From contig JBHJOS010000098.1 of assembly GCA_050329415.1 (NCBI GenBank), positions 1 to 8,788 on the forward strand: a stretch of 8,788 nt of DNA. The letters run 5' to 3'. The notes beneath the pieces were generated by a model. It saw only the letters and a program-made list of their open reading frames with translations, did no database searches and had not been told where the DNA came from. The stretch's first letter is position 1. Each line of letters starts with the position of its first letter. Shown here piece after piece: positions 1 through 5,999 of the stretch. The stretch is from JANNOG01 sp050329415 (GTDB taxonomy: Bacteria > Actinomycetota > Actinomycetes > Actinomycetales > JBBAYJ01). The translations under genes were made by a program, and so were the position numbers.

Positions 1-393
1 CTGGGATACGTGATCTTCTACGTGGCCGAGGTCGCGGCCACCGTCGACTTCTATGAGCGGGCGTTCGGCCTGACCCGGCGGTTCGTCTCGCCCGAGGGCG
101 ACTACGGCGAGGTCGACACCGGGGCCACCACGCTCGCGTTCGCCTCCGCGACCCTGGCGCACTCGAACCTCGACCACGCCGGTGGGTTCACCGAGCTGTC
201 CCCGGCCGTGCCGCCACCGGGTGCGTCGATCACGCTGGTGACGACCGACGTCGCCGGTGCCCTGGCGACGGCGACGGCGGCCGGGGCGACGCCGTACACC
301 GACCCGGTCGACAAGCCGTGGGGGCAGACGGTCGCCTACGTCCGTGATCTCGACGGTGTCCTGGTGGAGCTGGCGACACCGATCGCCGGATGA
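1..393 (+). CDS. VOC-family (glyoxalase/bleomycin-resistance fold) protein, 5' end missing
   Basis: The reading frame is open from base 1 to a TGA at 391-393 and shows 130 residues. The visible start, LGYVIFYVAEVAATVDFYER, is the first beta strand and helix of a VOC domain. A GTG exists at base 10, but the motif already begins before it, so the true start probably lies just outside the window. The C-terminal half has the usual VOC ending, with WGQTVAYVRDLDGVLVELA carrying the conserved D-G-x-x-x-E-L, where the Glu is normally a metal ligand. VOC proteins include glyoxalases, dioxygenases and antibiotic-binding proteins, so the substrate cannot be read from sequence. The gene converges on the NifU-Rieske gene and is followed within 5 bases by a strong hairpin. 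The family call is firm and the function is unknown. Confidence 0.88.
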   Translation: MGYVIFYVAEVAATVDFYERAFGLTRRFVSPEGDYGEVDTGATTLAFASATLAHSNLDHAGGFTELSPAVPPPGASITLVTTDVAGALATATAAGATPYTDPVDKPWGQTVAYVRDLDGVLVELATPIAG

Positions 394-397
394 CGTC

Positions 398-426
398 CGG
401 TGACACCGCCGCGGGCGGTGTCACCG
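398..426. terminator. Bidirectional hairpin terminator between convergent genes
   Basis: A perfect 13-bp inverted repeat (398-410 with 414-426, loop GCG) sits between the stop of the VOC gene (393) and the minus-strand NifU-Rieske gene, whose TGA stop (423-421) lies inside the right arm. There is no U-tract on either side, which is common for actinobacterial terminators. The symmetry and convergent placement suggest it serves both transcripts. Confidence 0.7.
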
Positions 427-1260
427 CCGCAGGACGACGCGCCCGTCGGTCACCCGGGCCGGGCAGGCGGTCAGCCGCTCGCCGGGCCTGGACATCGAGT
501 GCCCGGTCCACAGGTCGTACGTCATGCCGTGCCAGGAGCAGCGCAGTGTCCCGCCCTCGGCGTCGATCAGGGCGTTCGCCAGCGTCAGGCCCTGGTGGGC
601 GCAGGCGTCGCGGTACGCGGCGATCCGCGCCCCGACCCGCACCAGCGCCACGCCCTCCCACACCGTCACCGCCCCGTCGGCCAGCGACTCCAGCACCGGG
701 CCCGCGGCCCAGCCCTGGCCGGGGTCGTCGCCGTCCTTCGACGCCCGGACCCCGAGCTGGGTGAGGGGGATGAACGCCGGTTCGGGATCGGAGGGCACGA
801 CCTCGACCGTGTGCAGGCCGCCGACCCCCGCGACCAGCGCGCGCTCGACGACCTCCTGCAGGGTCGTCGCCGACTGGGAGCAGCCCGTGCAGCTCCCCGC
901 CAGCCGCACCCGGGCGACCGGCAGCTCCACCGCGACCAGCTCGACGTCGCCGCCGTGGGAGCGCAGGTAGGGCCGGACCCCGTCGAGGGCCTGCTGGGCG
1001 AGCGTCACCGGGTCCGCCCGGACGATGCCGTGCATGACCAGCAGGGCGTACACGACCGGATCGTCCACCAGCTCGAACAGCAGTTCCTTGCCGCGCGGGT
1101 CGGTGCGCAGATGCCGGACGATCCGGACCAGGGCGTCGCGATGGAACTCCTCGACCGCGGCCTTGAGGTCGAGGGCCACTCGCCGGTCGGCCGCGGCGAG
1201 CAGCCCGGCCCGCTCGACCGCGGTGTCGACCCGCCCGGCCGCGCCGTCGAGACCGCTCAT
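421..1260 (-). CDS. NifU C-terminal domain / Rieske [2Fe-2S] fusion protein, hydrogenase-operon type
   Basis: This 279-aa protein appears to be built for electron transfer. Residues 1-80 are mostly helical and unassigned. Residues 88-150 are a NifU/Nfu domain (GVRPYLRSHGGDVELV, then C124-T-G-C127, the cluster-binding CxxC). Residues 160-279 are a Rieske domain with ligands C220-x-H222 and C241-x-x-H244 (CAHQG and CSWHG boxes). Proteins with this NifU plus Rieske layout occur in actinobacterial aerobic [NiFe]-hydrogenase operons (the HucE/HhyE type), where they are thought to relay electrons from the hydrogenase to the respiratory chain. That link is family knowledge recalled from memory. The ATG at 1260 overlaps the upstream stop by 4 bases (ATGA), which favours it over an upstream start inside the preceding gene. 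No signal peptide or membrane segment is visible. It is the last gene of the operon. No hydrogenase genes are in the window, so its partner is unknown. Confidence 0.88.
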   Translation of the reverse strand: MSGLDGAAGRVDTAVERAGLLAAADRRVALDLKAAVEEFHRDALVRIVRHLRTDPRGKELLFELVDDPVVYALLVMHGIVRADPVTLAQQALDGVRPYLRSHGGDVELVAVELPVARVRLAGSCTGCSQSATTLQEVVERALVAGVGGLHTVEVVPSDPEPAFIPLTQLGVRASKDGDDPGQGWAAGPVLESLADGAVTVWEGVALVRVGARIAAYRDACAHQGLTLANALIDAEGGTLRCSWHGMTYDLWTGHSMSRPGERLTACPARVTDGRVVLRR

Positions 1261-1631
1261 TCGAGGTGCCCCGAGAGCGCCATCTCGATGCCCTGGTCGA
1301 CCTTGACCGCGAGCACGGACGAGAACGCCCGCACCGCCAGCCCGCCGAGCGCCTCGCGCACCGTGCCGGCGCCGTTCCCCGGGGCGGCGTCGAGGGCGCG
1401 GTCCGCCAGGGCCTGCAGGACGAAGCAGGAGCCCTCGGTGTTGTCGAGCAGGAAGTCCCGGAGCACGGCCCGGACGAACTCGTCCAGCCACACGCCCTCG
1501 CCGTTCGGGTCGGCGCGCAGGGCGGCCAGGCCCTCCTCCAGGCCGCCGGCGCGCTGGACCAGCCGCTCGACGAACCGCTCGGCCGCGGTGTTGAGCAGGA
1601 AGTCGAACTGGGCGCGCTCATGCAGATGCAC
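1257..1631 (-). CDS. Conserved-looking 124-aa protein of unknown function, middle gene of the Fe-S trio
   Basis: I do not recognise this protein. It is 124 residues, predicted largely alpha-helical, acidic, and has a single cysteine (in EGSCFVLQALADRAL), so it is unlikely to bind a metal cluster by itself. It has no signal peptide or membrane helix. The GTG start at 1631 has a clear ribosome site (GAGGAG, 7 bases upstream) inside the end of the TPR gene. The start overlaps that gene by 14 bases, and the stop overlaps the NifU-Rieske start by 4 bases. This arrangement implies translational coupling and a joint role with its neighbours. Small proteins of this kind sit in hydrogenase operons with TPR and NifU genes, so an accessory or assembly role is a reasonable guess. 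The coding call is strong and the function is open. Confidence 0.8.
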   Translation of the reverse strand: MHLHERAQFDFLLNTAAERFVERLVQRAGGLEEGLAALRADPNGEGVWLDEFVRAVLRDFLLDNTEGSCFVLQALADRALDAAPGNGAGTVREALGGLAVRAFSSVLAVKVDQGIEMALSGHLE

Positions 1632-2814
1632 GGATGAGCTCCTCGATCTCCCGGACCGCCGTGTCCACCGTGGCGACCGCCGCGGCGTCCCCGGACTCGG
1701 CGAAGATCTCCCGCGCCTCGGTCAGCCGGAGCCGGGCCTGGTCGTGGATCCCCAGGTGGGCGAGCGCCGTGCCCTGGTTGGCGAGCACCCGGGCCCGGCC
1801 GATCGGGTCGGTGTCGCGGGTGCGGACCTCCAGCAGCTCGTCGTACAGCCCGACCGCCTCGACGAGGTTCTCGACCGGGTGGGTCGACGGCAGGTGCTGC
1901 ATCGCGTTGGCCAGGTTGAGGGTGACCGACGCCCATTCCCGGGGGTGGTCCTCGCGGGTGTAGTAGCCCAGCGCCTCCCGCAGCGACTGGACGGCCACCC
2001 CGCGCCGCAGCCCGTCCTTGGCCTCGGTCATCGGCATCGCGAGGTAGGCCAGCGCGAGGTTGGAGTGGGCGAAGGCGTACCGCTCGGGGTGGCGGTCGCG
2101 GTGCAGCAGCCGCAGCGCCAGGTGGTAGGTGCGGGTGGCCTCGAGCAGCAGCCCCTCGGCTCCGTTCGTGGCGGCCAGCTCGTGGTGGGCGGTGGCCAGG
2201 CCGAGGGTGACCTCCCCGGCCGCCTGCTCGGCGGCGTCCAGGCCGCGCAGCGCCTCCGACGCCTCGCGGTACGCCGTGACGACCTCCGGTCCCGCGCCGT
2301 TCACCTGGTGGGCGAGGGTCGCCTGCTGGCCCAGCAGCATCGCCGCCAGGACGGGGCTGACCGGGCGGGCCGCCGCCTCGGCCGTGACGAGGGTGTCGAG
2401 CGCGGCCTGCGGGTCGCCCGCCTCGATCGCGGCGGCGGCCCGGGCGGCGAGGACGTGCGCGAGGACCTCGCCGTCGAGGCCGCCGGCGCCGGGCAGGTCG
2501 TCGGCGTGACCGAGGGCGTAGGCGGCCACCTCCACCAGTGCCACGAGGTCGCCGACGGCGTCCCGGCGGGCGAGCGCGAGCGAGGTCTCGTCCCCGGTCA
2601 GCAGGAAATGGTTGTAGGCGTGCTCCGGTCCGGCCACGGCGTCGACCTCGGCGCCGTCCCGGGGGACCGCGACCGGCCACGGGTCGGGCAGGCGACCGGT
2701 CAGCAGGGCATCGCGCGCGGCGGCGACGGCCGGGTCGGCGAACGCCGCGGCCGGCCACACCAGCCACCCGGCGGGCAGTGGCAGGACGCCGAGCGGCTGG
2801 GGTCGTGCGATCAA
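1618..2814 (-). CDS. Tetratricopeptide-repeat protein, first gene of the Fe-S trio
   Basis: This is a 398-aa cytoplasmic helical-repeat protein. TPR-like helix pairs are visible at about 224-260 (EATRTYHLALRLL to SNLALAYLAM), 274-308 (SLREALGYY to LNLANAMQHL) and 317-353 (EAVGLYDELLEV to ANQGTALAHL), with a further partial unit to about 375 and weaker repeats at 118-210. The first 60 residues are Pro/Ala-rich and not repeat-like. TPR domains mediate protein-protein contacts, so a scaffold or assembly role for the two downstream proteins is likely. I chose the TTG at 2814 because GAGGGAG (2827-2821) lies 6 bases upstream. An in-frame GTG at 2841 would add nine residues but has no comparable ribosome site. 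It overlaps the next gene by 14 bases. TPR genes are found in actinobacterial hydrogenase operons together with NifU-type genes. Confidence 0.85.
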   Translation of the reverse strand: MIARPQPLGVLPLPAGWLVWPAAAFADPAVAAARDALLTGRLPDPWPVAVPRDGAEVDAVAGPEHAYNHFLLTGDETSLALARRDAVGDLVALVEVAAYALGHADDLPGAGGLDGEVLAHVLAARAAAAIEAGDPQAALDTLVTAEAAARPVSPVLAAMLLGQQATLAHQVNGAGPEVVTAYREASEALRGLDAAEQAAGEVTLGLATAHHELAATNGAEGLLLEATRTYHLALRLLHRDRHPERYAFAHSNLALAYLAMPMTEAKDGLRRGVAVQSLREALGYYTREDHPREWASVTLNLANAMQHLPSTHPVENLVEAVGLYDELLEVRTRDTDPIGRARVLANQGTALAHLGIHDQARLRLTEAREIFAESGDAAAVATVDTAVREIEELIRASA

Positions 2815-2820
2815 CGGCAA

Positions 2821-2827
2821 CTCCCTC
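2821..2827 (-). promoter_or_regulatory. Ribosome binding site deciding the TPR gene start
   Basis: On the minus strand this reads GAGGGAG, 6 bases before TTG at 2814. It lies inside the extension that a GTG start at 2841 would translate, so it supports the shorter protein. Confidence 0.5.
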
Positions 2828-2841
2828 GTCGTCCGCGGCAC

Positions 2842-2914
2842 CCGTCGGTGGGCGTGTCGCGAGGGTATGGCAGCTCGCGCTCGCAGCGACAGGACCTCCT
2901 TGCCCGGCCACCGT
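2842..2914. other. Gap between soxR stop and the TPR operon, with a start-less Shine-Dalgarno sequence
   Basis: This 73-bp stretch (about 100 bp if the TTG start is used) separates soxR from the Fe-S trio on the same strand. It holds a full anti-16S match, AAGGAGGT (minus strand, 2901-2894), that is not followed by ATG, GTG or TTG at a usable distance. Further on, a weak promoter-like pair CTGTCG/CATACC with a 17-base spacer could start the trio. No terminator hairpin is obvious, so read-through from soxR is possible. Confidence 0.35.
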
Positions 2915-3364
2915 TCAGCGCAGTGCCGGGGGCAGGTACCGGGCGCCGGAGCCTTGGGCCGCCAGGCCGTCGCCGGGGTTCGACAGCGCGCATCGCTGCA
3001 GCGAGAGGCACCCGCACCCGATGCACGAACTCAGGCCGTCCCGCAGCCGCTCGAGAGCGGCGATCTGCTCGTCGAGCCGGGTGCGCCAGCTCCGGGACAG
3101 CCGCTCCCAGTCCGCCGCGGTCGGGGTCCGGCCGTCGGGCAGGGTCGCCAGGGCGGCCCGGATCTCGTCCAGCGACAGCCCGACCCGCTGCGCGGCGCGG
3201 ACGAAGGCGAGCCGGCGGAGGACCGTCCGGCGGTACGTCCGCCGGCCGCCGGGTGATCGGTCCGAGTGGATGAGTCCCTGCTGCTCGTAGTAGCGCAGGG
3301 CCGACGCCGCCATGCCCGCGCGGCGGGCGACGTCACCGATCGCCAGCGAATCGCGGTCGTCCAC
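2915..3364 (-). CDS. soxR: SoxR, redox-sensing MerR-family transcriptional regulator
   Basis: This 149-aa regulator has a MerR winged-helix DNA-binding domain at residues 7-75 (IGDVARRAGMAASALRYYEQ, then SPGGRRTYRR), a dimerisation helix at about 85-110 and the SoxR iron-sulfur signature CIGCGCLSLQRC with ligands C114, C117, C119 and C125. The C-x2-C-x-C-x5-C spacing is diagnostic of SoxR, which holds a [2Fe-2S] cluster and activates promoters when oxidised, in actinobacteria mainly by redox-active metabolites rather than superoxide. The GTG at 3364 was chosen because the domain begins there and GGAGG lies 4 bases upstream. Longer in-frame starts would run through the promoter and into the opposing gene. 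It is divergent from the SDR/QueA-like operon with 54 bp between the start codons, making that operon the likely target. Confidence 0.93.
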   Translation of the reverse strand: MDDRDSLAIGDVARRAGMAASALRYYEQQGLIHSDRSPGGRRTYRRTVLRRLAFVRAAQRVGLSLDEIRAALATLPDGRTPTAADWERLSRSWRTRLDEQIAALERLRDGLSSCIGCGCLSLQRCALSNPGDGLAAQGSGARYLPPALR

Positions 3365-3381
3365 CGGACCTCCCGCCCCTC

Positions 3382-3405
3382 TTGACTTGAAGTTCACGTG
3401 AACTT
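3382..3405 (+). promoter_or_regulatory. SoxR-type promoter: -35 box followed by a 16-bp palindromic operator
   Basis: A TTGACT -35 box (3382-3387) is followed by the perfect palindrome AAGTTCACGTGAACTT (3390-3405). MerR-family activators bind a dyad placed between -35 and -10, so the position is right. The AAGTT...AACTT half-sites resemble the known SoxR box (CCTCAAGTT-AACTTGAGG), though here they are set further apart. With the 19-20-base spacer typical of this family the -10 would fall near 3407-3413, where the match to TATAAT is poor, as expected for an activator-dependent promoter. The initiation point would then be near the ATG at 3419, giving a leaderless or nearly leaderless mRNA. The same site probably also affects soxR. 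Confidence 0.65.
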
Positions 3406-3418
3406 GCACGGTAGCGGC

Positions 3419-4174
3419 ATGCCGATTCCCGACCTCACAGGACCAGGCCACGTCGCACTCGTCACGGGAGGATCGCGAGGACTCGGGCGCGCGCTCATCG
3501 AGCGGCTCGTCCACGACGGCTGGCACGTCGTCACCGACGGCCGCGACCCCGCCGGGCTCGCGCGCGCCGTCCGGGCGCTCACGGCGTCGGGCCGGGTCAC
3601 CGCCGTCCCGGGCGACGTCTCGGACCCGGGTCACCGCGCGGACCTCGCCGCGGCGGTCACCCGGCTCGGCCGGCTCGACGCCCTCGTCAACAACGCCAGC
3701 GACCTCGGTCCGACGCCGCTGCCGCCACTGGCCGACGTCCCGGCGGACGCCGTCGCGCGCGTGCTGGCCGTGAACGTGTCTGCCCCTCTGGCCCTGGCCC
3801 AGCTCGTGCTGCCGCTGCTACGGACGAGCGGCGGCTGCGTGGTCAACCTCTCGTCCGACGCGGCCGTCGAGGCCTACCCGGGCTGGGGTGCCTACGGCGC
3901 GGCGAAGGCGGCCCTCGACCACCTGTCGGCCGTCATGGCCGTCGAGGAGCCGGCCGTGCGGGTGCACGCCCTGGACCCCGGAGACATGGCCACCGACATG
4001 CACGCGGCGGCCGTGCCTGACGCCGACCCGGCGCAGCTGACGGACCCGGCCGAGGTCGTCCCGGCCCTTGTCCGCCTGCTGACCGAGCCCGTACCGAGCG
4101 GTCGCCACCGCGCGGCCGACCTGCTGCCGTGGCCCGACCCGGCTCGGCCGCCGGCCGGGGACGCGGCTTCGTGA
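3419..4174 (+). CDS. SDR-family NAD(P)-dependent oxidoreductase, likely SoxR-controlled
   Basis: This is a 251-aa classical short-chain dehydrogenase/reductase. It has the Rossmann cofactor motif TGGSRGLG at residues 16-23, NNAS at 91-94 (the usual NNAG with Ser in the last place), the conserved Asn at 119, the catalytic Ser at 145 or 146 (NLSSD) and Y159-x-x-x-K163 (YGAAK). LDPGDMATDM at 185-194 follows the common PG motif. The Ser-Tyr-Lys centre is therefore intact and an active carbonyl or alcohol oxidoreductase is expected. The substrate is unknown. I chose the ATG at 3419. An in-frame GTG at 3398 lies inside the operator palindrome and is unlikely. There is no convincing Shine-Dalgarno, consistent with leaderless translation. 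Its TGA overlaps the GTG of the QueA-like gene. Reductases are typical members of actinobacterial SoxR regulons. Confidence 0.92.
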   Translation: MPIPDLTGPGHVALVTGGSRGLGRALIERLVHDGWHVVTDGRDPAGLARAVRALTASGRVTAVPGDVSDPGHRADLAAAVTRLGRLDALVNNASDLGPTPLPPLADVPADAVARVLAVNVSAPLALAQLVLPLLRTSGGCVVNLSSDAAVEAYPGWGAYGAAKAALDHLSAVMAVEEPAVRVHALDPGDMATDMHAAAVPDADPAQLTDPAEVVPALVRLLTEPVPSGRHRAADLLPWPDPARPPAGDAAS

Positions 4175-5247
4175 GCGCGGCGTCCGTCGTCGAGCCGGTC
4201 ACCACGTTCCGGCTGCCGCCCGAGCGCGAGGCGCACGAGCCTCCGGAGGCGCGCGGCCTGCGGCGGGACGGGGTGCGGCTGCTGGTCGCCCGGCCGGACC
4301 GGGTGTCCCACCACCGGTTCCGGGACCTCGCGGAGCACCTGGAGCCCGGTGACGTCCTGGTCGTCAACACCTCGGCGACGCTGCCGGCCGCGCTCGACGC
4401 CGTGCGGCCGGTGCCGGCCGCAGCGGGGTCGGGGGGGCGGCCCGTGGTCGTGCACGTCGGCGGCGAGCTCGACGACGGGCGGTGGGTGGTCGAGGCACGC
4501 CGGGTCGACGGGACCGGCCCCGAGCGGGACGTCGTGCCCGGCGAGGTGCTGCGGCTGGCCGACGGGATGCGGCTCACGATCGAGGACTCCTATCCGAGCG
4601 GTGGTCGGGCCGCCTCCCGGCTGTGGGCCGCGACCCCCGCCGTCCCCGGGGAGCGGACGGCGTACCTGGGCCGCCATGGCCGGCCGGTGAGCTACGGCTA
4701 CCTGCGTGACCGTCAGCCGCTGACCGAGTACGGGACCCTCTTCTCGCGGGAGCCCGGCAGCGCCGAGATGCCGAGCGCCGCCCGCCCGTTCACGGCGGAC
4801 GTCCTGGTGGACGTCGTGGCCCGCGGTGTCGTCGTGGCACCCGTGGTGCTGCACTGCGGCCTGTCGAGCCCTGACGCGGGCGAGCCGCCCGCCCCCGAGC
4901 GCTTCACCGTGTCGGCCGTCACGGCCCGCCTCGTCAGCGACGCGGTGGCCGGTGGACGCCGGGTCGTCGCCGTCGGAACGACGGCGGTCCGGGCACTGGA
5001 GTCGGCGGCCGGGCCGGACGGCCGGGTGGTGCCCGCCGCGGGCTGGACCGACCTCGTCGTCGACCGCACCCGGCCCACCCACGTGGTCGGAGGCCTGGTC
5101 ACCGGGTGGCATGCGCCGCGGGCGAGCCACCTGTCGCTGCTCGAGGCCGTCGCCGGGCCGGACCTGGTCCGCACCGCCTACGAGGCGGCCCTGGCGCAGG
5201 GGTACCTGTGGCACGAGTTCGGGGACTCGTGCCTGTTCCTGCCGTGA
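4171..5247 (+). CDS. QueA-like protein (S-adenosylmethionine:tRNA ribosyltransferase-isomerase family), divergent
   Basis: This 358-aa protein is in the length range of QueA, which transfers and isomerises the ribosyl part of SAM to make epoxyqueuosine in tRNA. The family is recognisable from PGDVLVVN (59-66), VVAVGTTAVRALES (265-278), THVVGGLVTGWHAPRASHL (303-321) and AYEAAL...F-GDSCLF near the end. Several signatures of true QueA are changed: NDTRV is NTSAT (66-70), so the Arg is lost, and the GAVAAPTAGLHF block is GSAEMPSAARPF (196-207). The GTG at 4171 overlaps the SDR stop in GTGA, so the two proteins are translationally coupled. No Tgt or other queuosine gene is in the window. It may be a SAM-using enzyme with another substrate. 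The family call is good and the canonical function is doubtful. Confidence 0.85.
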   Translation: MSAASVVEPVTTFRLPPEREAHEPPEARGLRRDGVRLLVARPDRVSHHRFRDLAEHLEPGDVLVVNTSATLPAALDAVRPVPAAAGSGGRPVVVHVGGELDDGRWVVEARRVDGTGPERDVVPGEVLRLADGMRLTIEDSYPSGGRAASRLWAATPAVPGERTAYLGRHGRPVSYGYLRDRQPLTEYGTLFSREPGSAEMPSAARPFTADVLVDVVARGVVVAPVVLHCGLSSPDAGEPPAPERFTVSAVTARLVSDAVAGGRRVVAVGTTAVRALESAAGPDGRVVPAAGWTDLVVDRTRPTHVVGGLVTGWHAPRASHLSLLEAVAGPDLVRTAYEAALAQGYLWHEFGDSCLFLP

Positions 5248-5253
5248 AACCGG

Positions 5254-5273
5254 CGCACCAGGGCTCCTGGGCG
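5254..5273. terminator. Possible terminator hairpin between convergent genes
   Basis: CCAGG (5258-5262) and CCTGG (5266-5270) form a 5-bp stem with loop GCT. CGC (5254-5256) and GCG (5271-5273) extend it to 8 bp across one bulged A. It lies 6 bases after the QueA-like stop and upstream of the convergent DJ-1 stop at 5307, where a shared terminator is expected. There is no U-tract. Confidence 0.4.
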
Positions 5274-5306
5274 AGGTCACGGTCGCCGCGCCGAAGGCGC
5301 CGTCGC

Positions 5307-5945
5307 CTACAGCCGGTGCTCGGCGTACTCCGCCACCCGGCTCTTCACGGCGCCGTCGGCCTTCTCGACGGCGCCGCAGTCGACCGGGGGTTGCGGGTCG
5401 TACTCGACGAGCAGCTGGCACGCCTCGGCCGCCGTCCGGTCGTACAGGAGCTCGACGAGCCGGAGTGCCATGTCGATGCCGCTGGAGACACCGGCCGCGG
5501 TGATGATGCGGCGGTCGGGGTGCTCGACCACGCGCTGCGACGAGGGGGTCGCCCCCAGGTCGCCGAGCATCGACATCGCGCCCCAGTACGTCGTGGCGGT
5601 GAGCCCGTCGAGCAGCCCTGCGGCGCCCAGGACGAGCGAGCCCGTGCACACCGACGTCGTCCACGTGCTCGTCTCGTGGGCCCTTCGCAGCCACTCCAGG
5701 ACCCGGTCGTCGTGGATCAGCGCGCGGGTGCCGACGCCCCCGGGGAAGACGACGACGTCCGGGTGGGGCATGTCCTCGAAGGTGGCGTCCCGGGTGACCC
5801 CGAGGAAACCGTTGTCGCTGCGCACCTCGCTGCGGTCGTGACCGAGGAACGTCACGTCGACGTCAGGGATGCGTTGCAGCACCTCGTACGGCCCGATGCC
5901 GTCGAGTGCGGTGAAGCGCGGGAAGACCGGGATAGCGACCTGCAT
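5307..5945 (-). CDS. DJ-1/PfpI-family protein, isonitrile hydratase-like
   Basis: This 212-aa protein covers the whole DJ-1/PfpI fold. The candidate nucleophile is C100 in the elbow motif SVCTGSLVLGAAGLLDG, with acidic residues D15 (LDGIGPYEVL) and E21 positioned as in isonitrile hydratase (InhA) of Pseudomonas. VVFPGG (65-70) and ITAAGVSSGIDMAL (148-161) are further family motifs. InhA hydrates isonitriles to N-formamides, and other members are glyoxalases or proteases, so the reaction here is uncertain. In many relatives the segment after the elbow reads THW or HW, and here it is TTYWG (118-122). The ATG at 5945 has a strong ribosome site (AAGGAG, 6 bases upstream). It follows the GlxA-type regulator by 54 bp on the same strand, so the two are probably one operon or a regulator-target pair. 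Confidence 0.9.
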   Translation of the reverse strand: MQVAIPVFPRFTALDGIGPYEVLQRIPDVDVTFLGHDRSEVRSDNGFLGVTRDATFEDMPHPDVVVFPGGVGTRALIHDDRVLEWLRRAHETSTWTTSVCTGSLVLGAAGLLDGLTATTYWGAMSMLGDLGATPSSQRVVEHPDRRIITAAGVSSGIDMALRLVELLYDRTAAEACQLLVEYDPQPPVDCGAVEKADGAVKSRVAEYAEHRL

Positions 5946-5999
5946 GGGGAGCTCCTTAGGGGGTGCGGGACGGTGCGGTCGGACAGGAAGCGGTCGGCG

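Noticed and set aside
230..2911. Long open minus-strand frame of almost 900 codons, and a similarly long plus-strand frame over 400-3273.
   Set aside because: Both are Arg/Pro/Gly-rich shadows of the TPR, unknown, NifU-Rieske and SoxR genes. Such frames stay open by chance in very GC-rich DNA, and they show no recognisable motifs.
3398..3421. GTG at 3398 as the SDR start.
   Set aside because: It lies within the operator palindrome, adds seven residues not typical of the fold, and has no ribosome site. The ATG at 3419 fits better.
4431..4437. Run of seven G bases inside the QueA-like gene, a possible slippage or phase-variation tract.
   Set aside because: The reading frame is intact through it, the run is short, and such runs are expected at this GC content.
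5288..5300. GCGCC-GAA-GGCGC stem near the end of the DJ-1 gene as a terminator.
   Set aside because: Only 5 bp, with flanking bases unpaired. The hairpin at 5254-5273 is better placed and longer.
3892..5694. Long minus-strand open frame opposite the SDR and QueA-like genes.
   Set aside because: It lies antisense to genes with clear family motifs, is of low complexity and has no domain signature.
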